A stretch of 40,444 bases of DNA, from positions 1 through 40,444 of the forward strand of contig BBDW01000019.1 of assembly GCA_001312505.1 (NCBI GenBank), in the 5' to 3' direction. This DNA comes from Mediterraneibacter faecis JCM 15917. GTDB taxonomy: Bacteria > Bacillota > Clostridia > Lachnospirales > Lachnospiraceae. This document shows positions 24,768 to 33,615 of the stretch, piece by piece; positions within the stretch are counted from its first letter, which is position 1; every line of letters begins with the position of its first letter. Made by a program: the position numbers and the translations under genes. The notes below the pieces were generated by a model. That model ran no database searches and was not told the DNA's origin. It was given only the letters and a program-made list of their open reading frames with translations.

Positions 24768-25674
24768 TTTATTTACCACTCAGGCACAGAGAGATGAAGA
24801 ACAGCTTTCAAAAATCCGAGATATTCCGTTAGAGCTGATTGATGATTTCCCAGACCATCCGTTTAAGGTCAGGGACGATGAAGATATGATGCAGCTTGTG
24901 GAGAGTGTCAAGGAAAGAGGGGGGGTTATTACTCCGGCAACGGTAAGGCAGAAAGAGGACGGCAGATATGAACTTGTTTCAGGACACAGACGAAAGCGAG
25001 CTTGTGAACTGGCAGGATTTGAAACACTGAGAAGTGAGATTGTAGACCTGAACAGAGATGAAGCGACCATTTTAATGGTTGAGAGTAATTTCCAAAGGTC
25101 AGAGATATTGCCGAGTGAAAAAGCCTTTGCCTATAAAATGCGTTTAGAAGCATTAAGCAGACAAGGGAAAAGAACAGATTTAACTTCCAACCCACTGGGT
25201 CGGAAGTCGGATGGCAAAGAAACTGCTCAAATAATCGGAGAACAATCGGGCGACAGTCAAACGCAAGTTCGTCGTTATATTCGTTTAACAAACCTTGTTC
25301 CCGAACTGCTTGAATTTGTTGATGAGGGGCGTATCAAAATGCGTCCTGCCGTAGAACTTTCCTATCTTGATGAAGATTGCCAGCGTGATGTGGTTGACGA
25401 AATCGACCTGAATGACGCTACCCCGTCACACGACCAGACAATCCGTATGCGAAAGTTATTCAACGAGGGCAACCTTACAACCGAAGCAATCCACGCTGTT
25501 ATGTCTGAGGAAAAGCCGAACCAAAAGGAAAAAATCGTGTTGAGGGGGGGCGACAGAGTAAGACAGCTTATCCCGAAAAATATTCCCGTCAGTCAGACGG
25601 AGGATTTTGTCTGCAAGGCATTGGAGCATTACAACAAGTTCTTGCGTAATCGTGCAGAGCGTGACAGCAGATAG
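24724..25674 (+). CDS. ParB-family partition protein
   Basis: A 316-residue DNA-binding CTPase-fold protein, the partner of the upstream ParA. The N-terminal ParB/Srx domain has the pattern VSGHRRKRACELAG near 79 and NFQRSEILPSEKAFAY near 120. The helix-turn-helix region lies around 170-215 (GDSQTQVRRYIRLTNLVPEL). The start at 24724 follows AAAGGAGGTGTTAGCC and lies inside the parA end, giving translational coupling. Two seven-G runs fall here: 24919-24925 (ERGGVITPA, family ERGVxxPx) and 25544-25550 (LRGGDRV). Its parS-like target is not visible in the window. Confidence 0.88.
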   Translation: MAGRKSDFTLTKLDDLFTTQAQRDEEQLSKIRDIPLELIDDFPDHPFKVRDDEDMMQLVESVKERGGVITPATVRQKEDGRYELVSGHRRKRACELAGFETLRSEIVDLNRDEATILMVESNFQRSEILPSEKAFAYKMRLEALSRQGKRTDLTSNPLGRKSDGKETAQIIGEQSGDSQTQVRRYIRLTNLVPELLEFVDEGRIKMRPAVELSYLDEDCQRDVVDEIDLNDATPSHDQTIRMRKLFNEGNLTTEAIHAVMSEEKPNQKEKIVLRGGDRVRQLIPKNIPVSQTEDFVCKALEHYNKFLRNRAERDSR

Positions 25675-25962
25675 CCTGTTTTACAGTTCCCCTTTCTCAC
25701 ACTCTAACCCCCCCTTAGTTATACTTTTACCTACCGAAAATGATATATACTATCTCACTTGAATATAACTATCTCAAAGTATATGTCTATCTCTAAGGGG
25801 CAATCGCACAGTATGAACGGACAGGAGGTGTATGGTAAAATGAAAAATTAACGAAAAATCCGCATTTGTTTTTCGGCAGGTAAATCTTGTCGTAAGAGAA
25901 AATCCACAAAGGCACATCGTAGAGATACGGTGTGTTTTTCAATTTTTACAGGAGGAAACGCA
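25675..25962. other. adhesin upstream region with CTATCTC repeats
   Basis: Gene-free. CTATCTC occurs three times on one strand, at 25750-25756, 25769-25775 and 25787-25793, spaced by 19 and 18 bases within an A/T-rich tract, as expected for a regulator binding one helical face. A seven-C run lies at 25708-25714. No clean -35/-10 pair is obvious. Confidence 0.45.
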
Positions 25963-28233
25963 ATGATAAAGTCAAAATTCAAAAGAGTCACGTCGCTTTT
26001 CTTGGCGACCCTTATGTGTGTGACCACTTTTGCAGGCATTGGCTCGATAACAGCATATGCTGCTTCGGGAGAAAAAGCCGATGTTTATATGGTCGATTTC
26101 CCTCGTGATGGCGATGCTAATTACGATGGGGTATGGGGACACAGTAATTTGACCTTGAAAAATGGTTGGCATACCGGACGTTCTAATTTTACCAATCTTA
26201 AGGCTATTGGCTCATACTCAGGCAATGTTGCTTATTGTATTGAGCCGGGAATTTCGCTCAAGGTCGGTCAGACAATGAATAAGTATGACGAAAATTATTT
26301 TAATAACCTTGCATCCAACGGGGGGGTTATTTCCGGAGATGAAATCCGTCTTTTCGTTGGTCGTATTTTACAGTATGGCTACCGTGGGACAATCTCGACA
26401 TCTTGGAGGTCACAGAATGAAGCAGCAGCAAACAGCATTGCACAGGCTTATGCCACACAGCTTCTTATCTGGGAAACTGTTATCGGAGAGCGTGATGTGA
26501 ACTTCAATCATGTAGCAGCCAGTGGTTGCAGCAATGTGAAAGATGTCATCAATGCAAAGCATCCGCTTCGCAATAAGATTTTCAGTTATTACAACAGTAT
26601 GGTGCAGAGTGTACAGAACCATGCGACCATACCGAGTTTTTGTAATAAATCATCCGGTTCGGCAAAGACAATAGAACTTGAGTGGAACGGAAGCAAGTAC
26701 ACAACTACTCTGACAGATTCCAATAATGTGCTGTCCAAATATAATTTCAAGGCAAGCATCAGTGGAGTGAGCTTTTCAGTGAATGGTAACAAACTTACGG
26801 TTTCTATGGATACAGCACCGAGTAAGGAATTTACCATTACCGCAACCAAGAAAAATGCAGTCCGCAGAGGTGTGGTTGTATGGTCAGAGGGCAAACACGG
26901 TCAGAATTCCAGTGTGCAGGATGTTGTCAGCTATGCTCAGGAAGTAAGCGACAGTATCAACGGTTATGTGAAGATGAAAGTCAGCTATGGTTCTTGTCAG
27001 ATTGTAAAGACCAGTGAGGACGGCAAGGTTGACGGTATTAACTTCACGATTACCGGAAACGGTATCAATCAGACGGTTACAACAGCTAATGGCGGTAAGT
27101 TCCAGATTGATAACCTTATGCCGGGTATCTATACTGTAACCGAGCAGGCATACGATAAGTACGAGCCGCAGGAAACACATAGAGTTACTGTTGTAGCAGG
27201 ACAGGGTGCAAAGGTCAATTTTAATAACAAATTGAAGCGTGGCGACCTTCAGGTAGTGAAGTCCTCAGAAGATAACCTTGTTGAAGGTATGAAGTTCCAT
27301 CTTTTCGGTACTTCTCTTTCCGGTGCTGCTGTTGACCAGTATGCAGTTACAGACAAAAACGGTGTGGCAACTTTCAAAGATGTGCTTATCAGTGGTTCTG
27401 AACCATATACCCTTGAGGAAGTAGACACGGCTATCCGTTATGTTGTGCCGAAAAATCAGATTGCACCAGTGAAGTGGAAAGAAGTAACCACAAGAAACTT
27501 CAATAATATTTTGAAGAAGTTTACTGTAACAGTAACAAAGAGCGACGCTGAGAAAGGCGAAGCACAGGGCAATGCCAAACTTTCGGGAGCAATTTACGGT
27601 ATCTATAAGGGAGAAACGCTTGTAGATAAGTATGTTACTGATGAAAACGGTCAGTTCACTACCAAAGAATATGTTTGTGATACCGACTGGACAATCCGAG
27701 AAATCACACCGTCAGAGGGATATTTGCTTGATAAGACTATCCATGAAGTAGGTGCAGACCCGAAACTTTATGAGGTGGAACACAACCTTACTTCCAATGA
27801 TGTAACCGAGCAGGTAATCAAAGGTAATGTGGCTATCATTAAACACACTGACGATGGAGAAACAAAGATTGAAACACCTGAAAAGGGTGCTTCCTTTGAG
27901 ATTTATCTGAAATCTGCCGGAAGCTATGACGCAGCCAATAAAGACGAGAGAGATACTATCGTTTGCGATGAAAATGGCTTTGGTCAGACAAAAGATATGC
28001 CGTATGGTATTTATACTGTACACCAGACTTCTGGTTGGGAAGGCAGAGAGATGATGGACGATTTTGATGTGTTCATTTCACAGAACGCACAGACGTATCG
28101 TTATCTTATCAATAACCGTAACTTCGAGAGCTTTGTCAATGTAGTTAAGGTGGACGCAGAAAGCGGAAAGAGTATTCCGTATGCAGGAGCAGGATTTAAG
28201 ATTTACGACCCGCAGGTAATCAGGTCAAAATGA
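25963..28233 (+). CDS. thioester-domain SpaA-repeat surface adhesin, N-terminal piece
   Basis: A cell-surface protein. The ATG at 25963 follows AGGAGGAAACGCA and opens a signal peptide of about 33 residues (ending ITAYA). The mature N-terminus is a TQXA-type thioester domain: the Cys of AYCIEPG (about 92) and the Gln of ATQLLIWE (about 166) would form the internal thioester that binds host targets covalently. SpaA/Cna-B-type beta-sandwich repeats follow from about 340, each with a Lys-bearing start and a closing E (isopeptide-type). The frame breaks at 28215-28216: GG for an expected GGG turns DPQGNQVKM into a stop. A seven-G run at 26320-26326 adds a Gly. The full protein is about 1,415 residues. 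Confidence 0.85.
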   Translation: MIKSKFKRVTSLFLATLMCVTTFAGIGSITAYAASGEKADVYMVDFPRDGDANYDGVWGHSNLTLKNGWHTGRSNFTNLKAIGSYSGNVAYCIEPGISLKVGQTMNKYDENYFNNLASNGGVISGDEIRLFVGRILQYGYRGTISTSWRSQNEAAANSIAQAYATQLLIWETVIGERDVNFNHVAASGCSNVKDVINAKHPLRNKIFSYYNSMVQSVQNHATIPSFCNKSSGSAKTIELEWNGSKYTTTLTDSNNVLSKYNFKASISGVSFSVNGNKLTVSMDTAPSKEFTITATKKNAVRRGVVVWSEGKHGQNSSVQDVVSYAQEVSDSINGYVKMKVSYGSCQIVKTSEDGKVDGINFTITGNGINQTVTTANGGKFQIDNLMPGIYTVTEQAYDKYEPQETHRVTVVAGQGAKVNFNNKLKRGDLQVVKSSEDNLVEGMKFHLFGTSLSGAAVDQYAVTDKNGVATFKDVLISGSEPYTLEEVDTAIRYVVPKNQIAPVKWKEVTTRNFNNILKKFTVTVTKSDAEKGEAQGNAKLSGAIYGIYKGETLVDKYVTDENGQFTTKEYVCDTDWTIREITPSEGYLLDKTIHEVGADPKLYEVEHNLTSNDVTEQVIKGNVAIIKHTDDGETKIETPEKGASFEIYLKSAGSYDAANKDERDTIVCDENGFGQTKDMPYGIYTVHQTSGWEGREMMDDFDVFISQNAQTYRYLINNRNFESFVNVVKVDAESGKSIPYAGAGFKIYDPQVIRSK

Positions 28234-30218
28234 CCTTTACTTATCCGACACCGACCACGATTGATGTGTTCTATACCGATGCAAATGGTTCTCTTGTCAC
28301 ACCTGAGAAACTGGATTACGGCAAGGGGGGGTATTCTATCGTAGAGGTACAAGCTCCATACGGATATGTACTTGATGATACTCCGGTATATTTTGATATT
28401 ACCGAAGAAAATTCCACAGAGGAAGGCGGCGTAACTGTTGTGAAAGTCAATAAGCCGAATATGGCACAGAAAGGTACTATCACGGTTGAAAAGACCGGAG
28501 AAGTATTTAGTGGTGTCAATGTAAGTGGTTCTGAGGACAGTGATGTTATTTATCAGCCTGCTTATGAAGTGGCAGGACTTGAGGGTGCAGTTTATGAAGT
28601 CCGTGCTGCGGAAGATATTAGCACACCGGACGGTACACTCCGCTATTCAAAGGGCGAAGTGGTAGATACTATCACAACAAGCTCCGATGGATTTGTTAAG
28701 AGCAAAGAACTTTATCTCGGAAAATACGAGGTCAAGGAAATTACCGCACCTGATGGAATGGTAGTGAGTGGCGAAACACATACGGTTGAGCTTACTTATG
28801 CAGGTCAGAATATCTCTGTTACCGAAACTTCCACATCATTCTATAACGAAAGACAGAAAGTTCAGGTAAGCCTTGCAAAAGCCATTGAAAAGGATAAGAC
28901 ATTTGGTATTGGCGACAACGGAGAAATCAAAAACATCAGCTTTGGTCTTTATGCCGCAGAAGATATTGTATCTGCAAGCGGTACCGTTATTCCGGCTGAT
29001 GGACTGATTGAGATTGTCAGCATAAATGAAAATGGAACTGCTGTTATGAAGTCAGACCTTCCGTTTGGCAAATACTATGTCAAAGAGAATGCAACCGATG
29101 AGCATTATATTCTCTCTGATACGAAGTATCCGGTTGTGTTTGAATACGCAGGTCAGGATACCGCAACGGTTGAAATTAAAGTAAATGACGGAAAAGAAAT
29201 CAAGAATGAACTTATCTATGGTTCTGTATCAGGTAAGAAGATTGACGAGAATGGAGAAGCACTTGAGGGTGCTGTTATCGGTATCTTCAAAGCCGAAGAA
29301 ACAGAATTTACAAAGGATACTGCACTTATGACGACTATCTCTGCAAAAGACGGTAGTTTTTCTTTTGAAAAAGTACCTTATGGCAAATGGATTGTAAGAG
29401 AAATCGAGCAGCCAAAGGGATTTGTTCTTGATGAAAAAGCGTATGAGGTTAATATTAGCAAAGCCGAGCAGGTAGTTGAAATTGAGATTGTCAATGAGTA
29501 TGTTCACGGCAATATCAGACTCACGAAGGTGGACGCTGAATATCCGGATAACAAGCTTACGGGTGCAACCTTTGAGGTATATAAGGACACCAATGAGAAC
29601 GGAAAGATTGATGATGGAGATGAACTTATCGGAAATCTTGAAGAAACTGAAACCGGAATTTATGAGATGAAAGAACTGCTTTACGGAAAATATATTGTCC
29701 GTGAAACAAAAGCACCGGAGGGCTTCCTGCTTGATAAGGGAGAATACTCTGTTTTCATTGAGAAAGACGAAACAACTTATTCCGTTGAGAATAAGGCAGG
29801 TGTCGGATTTATCAATGAAGCTATGCGTGGAACACTGAAAATCGTTAAGACATCTTCAGACGGTAAGGTCAAAGGTTTTGCGTTCAGAGTAACCGGAGCA
29901 AACGGCTATGATATGACATTTGAAACAGATAAGAACGGCGAAATCGTGATTGAGGGACTTCGTATTGGCGAATATACCGTATCCGAAGTGGCAAACAATG
30001 CCTCTGCTGCATATATCACACCTGCCGACCAGAATGTTACTATCAAACTTGATGAAACAGCCGTTGTAAAAATGCACAATGAGTTGAGGGATACTCCAAA
30101 GACAGGAGATGATACCAATATGAAACTTTGGTATGTCCTTGCCGGACTTTCTGCTGTCGGTATCGCTGTAACGTCTGTTGTTGCACACAAAAAGAAGAAA
30201 AAGGAGGGTAACGAGTAA
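28217..30218 (+). CDS. SpaA-repeat surface adhesin, C-terminal piece with sortase signal
   Basis: Continuation of the adhesin. It holds at least five more SpaA/Cna-B repeats, each ending in a variant of APEGY/F-x-L-D (for example QAPYGYVLD, EQPKGFVLD, KAPEGFLLD). The C-terminus is a cell-wall sorting signal: DTPKTGDD (LPxTG variant), a hydrophobic helix (LWYVLAGLSAVGIAVTSVV) and the basic tail HKKKKKEGNE. Sortase therefore probably anchors it to peptidoglycan, with the thioester domain at the tip. No sortase gene is in view. A seven-G run at 28325-28331 gives KGGYSIVE. Its stop overlaps the next small gene (TAATG). Confidence 0.85.
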
Positions 30219-30307
30219 TGGAAGCAAAGACAATTATCGCTATCGCATTAGTCGCCGTTATTGTCGGCGGCTTTATCTTTCTTCAGGTTAAAAACCGTAA
30301 GAAGTAA
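30218..30307 (+). CDS. 29-residue membrane peptide
   Basis: A very short gene whose ATG overlaps the adhesin stop (TAATG) and follows AAGGAGGG. The peptide is one hydrophobic helix (ALVAVIVGGFIFL) with a KNRKK tail, so a single membrane span with the C-terminus inside. The coupling argues for a role with the adhesin, but no family is known to me. Confidence 0.55.
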   Translation: MEAKTIIAIALVAVIVGGFIFLQVKNRKK

Positions 30308-30334
30308 GTAACAAGCGAACATTAACCAGTCGGG

Positions 30335-30370
30335 GGGGCAGAGCGTAAAAAACTCTGTCCCTTTAATTTT
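30335..30370 (+). terminator. terminator after the adhesin operon
   Basis: GGGGCAGAG pairs with CTCTGTCCC (30353-30361), with one G-U, and TTTAATTTTT follows. The left arm lies in a seven-G run (30332-30338), of which only four are needed for the stem. Confidence 0.65.
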
Positions 30371-30382
30371 TGGAGGAACATT

Positions 30383-30679
30383 ATGAAACAACAGAAAACG
30401 GTGGAGAGCCGAGTGCTTGAAATCTTAAAGAAATGCCCGATGTCGAGGTATGATGATATGCTTCTTATTCTGCATTATTACAATCGGTACGGATATATAC
30501 CTGCTGGAAATCTTCCGCTTGAGGATATTGTATTTAATTACCGAGCATACGGACTTCCTTGTTTTGAAACCATACGCAGGGCAAGGCAGAGAGTACAGTC
30601 CCTTTTTCCTGAGTATTCACGTAATCCGCAGAAAGAAGAACAGAGCGGCAGTATTTCTATTGTAATCAACATTAGCTAA
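30383..30679 (+). CDS. mobile-element protein of unknown function
   Basis: A 98-residue protein with no signal or membrane segment, apparently a small helical DNA-binding-type fold (LEILKKCPMSRYDDMLLILHYYN, then ETIRRARQRVQSLFPEY). The last part resembles the recognition helix of a winged-helix protein. The start follows GGAGGAACATT. It is the first of a run of small genes between the adhesin and the methylase/helicase. I do not recognise a named family. Confidence 0.6.
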   Translation: MKQQKTVESRVLEILKKCPMSRYDDMLLILHYYNRYGYIPAGNLPLEDIVFNYRAYGLPCFETIRRARQRVQSLFPEYSRNPQKEEQSGSISIVINIS

Positions 30680-30691
30680 GGAGGTATTTTC

Positions 30692-30952
30692 GTGAAAGAC
30701 AAAGCAACTTTTCAGAATAAGGTTAAGGTGCTGAATAAACTCTTTGACTCCGGTTGTGATACGGAGAAAAAGTTGCAGCAGCTTGATATGGAAGCAATCC
30801 TGAAAATTCCGAATATCACGATTCCTGATATGGGTGTGATTATGGAGCTTCAGAAGAATACAAAGTCCGGTAAACTCTTTTCGTATTTGGGCGGCGGTTC
30901 TGATGAAGCAACAAAAATGAGAGGTAAGGAAAATGAAGCAACAGGAGAATAG
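30692..30952 (+). CDS. mobile-element protein of unknown function
   Basis: An 86-residue, helix-rich protein starting at GTG 30692, with AAGGAGG eight bases upstream. It reads KVLNKLFDSGCDTEKKLQQLDMEAILKIP and ends with a glycine-rich charged tail. No domain is recognised. It overlaps the next gene by 20 bases and the three small genes look like one transcription unit with the large gene that follows. Confidence 0.6.
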   Translation: MKDKATFQNKVKVLNKLFDSGCDTEKKLQQLDMEAILKIPNITIPDMGVIMELQKNTKSGKLFSYLGGGSDEATKMRGKENEATGE

Positions 30953-31232
30953 AGCAGAGCCGCAGGAAAAGCAAATTCGATTTATAAACAGTCATTACAA
31001 CTTAAAATTCTATATTCCCGATGGTGGAAAAATCAGGATTACTTTTCGTGATGGACACACAGCAGACAGAGTGTGCAAGTATATTGATGACTACCATTTG
31101 TATGTCGGAAATTGCTGCTATCATATATGTGAGTTTGCTGAAAAAATGGAGCTTAATGGAAGCAAAGTTGAACCTATCAATCAATCCGAACCGTCAAAAA
31201 ACAAGACCAGAAACAGAGAAAAACAGCGATAA
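30933..31232 (+). CDS. small element protein (LPD28-like)
   Basis: A 99-residue basic protein. The segment RITFRDGHTADRVCKYIDDYHLYVGNCCYHICEF near 35-68 resembles the LPD28 domain found next to large mobile-element methylase/helicase proteins; this is from memory of the family and not checked. The C-terminus is lysine/arginine-rich (KNKTRNREKQR), suggesting nucleic-acid contact. It starts inside the previous gene and ends 15 bases before the large gene. Confidence 0.6.
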   Translation: MKQQENRAEPQEKQIRFINSHYNLKFYIPDGGKIRITFRDGHTADRVCKYIDDYHLYVGNCCYHICEFAEKMELNGSKVEPINQSEPSKNKTRNREKQR

Positions 31233-31247
31233 GGAGGTGCAAGAGTA

Positions 31248-33218
31248 ATGGCACGAAAATATGACCTTATTTCTGAGCTTTACAACCGCACCTGCAAAAC
31301 GGTTGTGTCAAATCCTCAGAACTGGCAGGCATTCTTGGCTTCGGCTTGCCGAAATTATAAGTTACGTTATGACGAGCAGCTACTTGTATATGCACAGCGA
31401 CCTGATGCAACGGCGGTTCTTGAGATAGAGCAGTGGAACAAAATTTTTGGCAGATGGGTCAACCGAGGTGCAAGAGGTATTGCTGTTTTTGCTGATGAAA
31501 ACCGTTCACGGCAAAGACTGACACATTACTTTGACATTTCAGATACTCACGAAAGCAGATATTCAAGAACAGTCCCGATTTGGGATATGCGTCAGGAATA
31601 CGAAGCTGATGTGATTGAAACATTGGAAAGCACTTTCGGAGAGATTGAGAATAAGAGTAGTCTTGCCGAAGCAATTATGGGAGCAGCAAGAAATGCGGCA
31701 GAGGATAATATCCCTGATTATCTGCAAGACCTTTACTATGCAACCGAGGGCAGTTCCTTCGAGGAAGTGGAAGAGGATATTGTGGCTTTCATTTATAAAA
31801 ATGTCGTGACAAATAGTGTGGCATATATGATGATGTCAAGGCTTGGCGTTGATACGGACGGTTATTTTGAACTTGATGATTTCAGAGATGTTACCAATTT
31901 CAATACGCAGGAAACACTCAATGCACTTGGATTTGCTACCAGTGATATTGCAGAAATGGGATTGACGGAAATATCTAAAACAATTACTGCACTCAACCGT
32001 CAAAATCGCATAATTGTCGGTCAGGACAGAAATGAATACAATAAGGTTGAAAATAACGACGAAAGGAGTTTGGACAATGAACGAACTGACCTACACGATG
32101 GTGGGCGATTACAGCCTTCCGAACCTGAAACTTCCACAGCAGCCGGAAGTGACTTTGGGCAGATACGCTCAGATGAGGAGAGATTTTCTGAAGGAACATC
32201 ACAGAGTCCTTTACTACAATCTCCTGACGAGGGGGGGCGAACTGACACAGCACTTGGCGGAAGTGGAACAGAGAGCCAGCAAGATGGAGGAAACAATCCT
32301 GAGCCAGATGGCACAGAAAGAGGGAGTGAGCGAACAGATGAAAGCGGAGGATATGATGAAATGGGTTCGTCTGATGAACTCCCTTCGCAGCTCGGCACAG
32401 GAAATCGTGAAAGCGGAAGTGATATTCGCTTAGAGTATTACGACAGAACACACGAGGATAAAAGCCTTCCGTTCTTTGGGCGTGATGAAGTAATCAATGA
32501 AATTCTCAGAACGACACCACATTTATCAGCAAGTCTGGAAGAAATCAAAGATTATTATGAACGTAATCCTGATAACAAAGACCGCACAGAGTATATAAAG
32601 AGTATTTTCAATAATGATTATACCGAGCTTACTTTAGAGGATGGCAGGACAGTAGGGTACAAGACCTTTGAAAACGTTCTGCATTTGTGGGAGGGCAAAT
32701 ACGACAGCAGAACCGCACAGAGTTTTTATGATTGGGCTGTTATTGCCCGACATTTTGAAGCTATGCGATTATTGGGAGAATTAAGTGACAGCATAAAACC
32801 ATTACCGTCAATGGACGGTCAGATGACATTCATATTAGACGGTCGGGCAGAGGAAAAGAAAACCTCTGCCTTTACTTTTTCTCAGGAGATTATCGACGCT
32901 GTTCTTGCGAATGGAAGCGGATTTTCTGAGGGTAAAATGCGTATCTATGAGCAGTTTGAAAAAAGCCTTTCAGCAAAAGAAAACGCAGACTTCTTAAAAA
33001 ATGAGTACGGTTGGGGCGGCTCTTATCCAGTAATAATCGGAGCAGGAATTGATGAGAGTCACGATGGAAAAGGTATTACGATTACGAAAGGTATCGGTAA
33101 AGAAAATCCACATATCACGCTTTCGTGGTCGCAGGTGGAGAAACGTATCGGGGGAACTTATCCGAATGGACAGATACTTAAATCCAAAGGAAAAAGAACG
33201 CTATCCTCAGTGGCTTGA
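31248..33218 (+). CDS. giant methylase/helicase protein, piece 1 (N-terminus)
   Basis: N-terminal part of a polyprotein-like ICE enzyme of about 2,440 residues spanning 31248-38569. The start follows AAGGAGGTGCAAGAGTA. Residues 1-270 form an antirestriction/LtrC-type N-terminal region (NPQNWQAFLASACRNYKLRYDEQLLVYAQRPDATAV). About 280-400 is a low-complexity polar linker that also encodes tnpV in another frame. From 400 comes a helical domain found in this family (PHLSASLEEIKDYYE). The frame is lost at the five-G run 33150-33154 (expected four: KRIGELIRMDRY), so residues after about 634 are wrong. Related proteins occur in nearly all Tn1549-like elements and are thought to modify or unwind transferred DNA. 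Confidence 0.8.
   Translation: MARKYDLISELYNRTCKTVVSNPQNWQAFLASACRNYKLRYDEQLLVYAQRPDATAVLEIEQWNKIFGRWVNRGARGIAVFADENRSRQRLTHYFDISDTHESRYSRTVPIWDMRQEYEADVIETLESTFGEIENKSSLAEAIMGAARNAAEDNIPDYLQDLYYATEGSSFEEVEEDIVAFIYKNVVTNSVAYMMMSRLGVDTDGYFELDDFRDVTNFNTQETLNALGFATSDIAEMGLTEISKTITALNRQNRIIVGQDRNEYNKVENNDERSLDNERTDLHDGGRLQPSEPETSTAAGSDFGQIRSDEERFSEGTSQSPLLQSPDEGGRTDTALGGSGTESQQDGGNNPEPDGTERGSERTDESGGYDEMGSSDELPSQLGTGNRESGSDIRLEYYDRTHEDKSLPFFGRDEVINEILRTTPHLSASLEEIKDYYERNPDNKDRTEYIKSIFNNDYTELTLEDGRTVGYKTFENVLHLWEGKYDSRTAQSFYDWAVIARHFEAMRLLGELSDSIKPLPSMDGQMTFILDGRAEEKKTSAFTFSQEIIDAVLANGSGFSEGKMRIYEQFEKSLSAKENADFLKNEYGWGGSYPVIIGAGIDESHDGKGITITKGIGKENPHITLSWSQVEKRIGGTYPNGQILKSKGKRTLSSVA
32077..32433 (+). 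CDS. tnpV: TnpV-like protein nested in the methylase gene
   Basis: A 118-residue protein read in a different frame from the large gene that fully contains it. It has its own ribosome site (AAAGGAGTTTGGACA, ATG at 32077). The sequence MNELTYTMVGDYSLPNLKLP, GRYAQMRRDFLKEH, LTQHLAEVEQRAS and the end ADMM/MRLMNSLRSSAQEI match the transposon-encoded TnpV family of clostridial elements, from memory. The host frame here is only a Gly/Ser/Glu-rich disordered linker, which is what tolerates overprinting. The seven-G run at 32231-32237 adds a Gly in TRGGELTQ. TnpV's exact role is not known. Confidence 0.75.
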   Translation: MNELTYTMVGDYSLPNLKLPQQPEVTLGRYAQMRRDFLKEHHRVLYYNLLTRGGELTQHLAEVEQRASKMEETILSQMAQKEGVSEQMKAEDMMKWVRLMNSLRSSAQEIVKAEVIFA

Positions 33219-33615
33219 AAGTCAAGAGGAACGCAGAGCCAAAATCGAGGAAACGAAAAGAAACCGTGAGATACTCTCTAATGCACCACCGGAGCAGGAA
33301 CTAGCCGAAAAAGAACCTGAAGAAGCGGAAATATCGCAAGATGTGAAATATGAATATCATCTTGGCGATAAGGTGTATATCGGTGCTTCTGAGTACGAAA
33401 TCTTATCTGTTGATGATGAGAGAGTAATGCTCTATGACTATGATATGCCACTGTTCAATAAGGAATTTTCACGCACAGAGTTTGACAGAAAAGTGCGTGA
33501 GAATCCGATGAATGAGCATTTGATTGTAAAGGAAGAACCTGCCGAAGAAAGAAATGAAACGGAAGAAGTTCAGACCAATATGGCAGTATGCCGATTGAAG
33601 ATTATCGAGAGATAG
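33154..33615 (+). CDS. giant methylase/helicase protein, piece 2
   Basis: Second piece, entered after the shift at 33150-33154. It reads KRIGELIRMDRYLNPKEKER, then a Glu-rich linker and a small domain (KYEYHLGDKVYIGASEYEIL). The frame is lost again near 33578-33582. Adding one base there gives a sensible NYGSMPIEDYREIV junction to the next piece. An internal ATG-started short frame from 33049 is an artefact of the shift. Confidence 0.7.
   Translation, partial: ELIRMDRYLNPKEKERYPQWLESQEERRAKIEETKRNREILSNAPPEQELAEKEPEEAEISQDVKYEYHLGDKVYIGASEYEILSVDDERVMLYDYDMPLFNKEFSRTEFDRKVRENPMNEHLIVKEEPAEERNETEEVQTNMAVCRLKIIER

Noticed and set aside
33049..33153. Independent gene starting at 33049
   Set aside because: This part lies in the frame opposite to the family-matching one and exists only because of the shift at 33150-33154.
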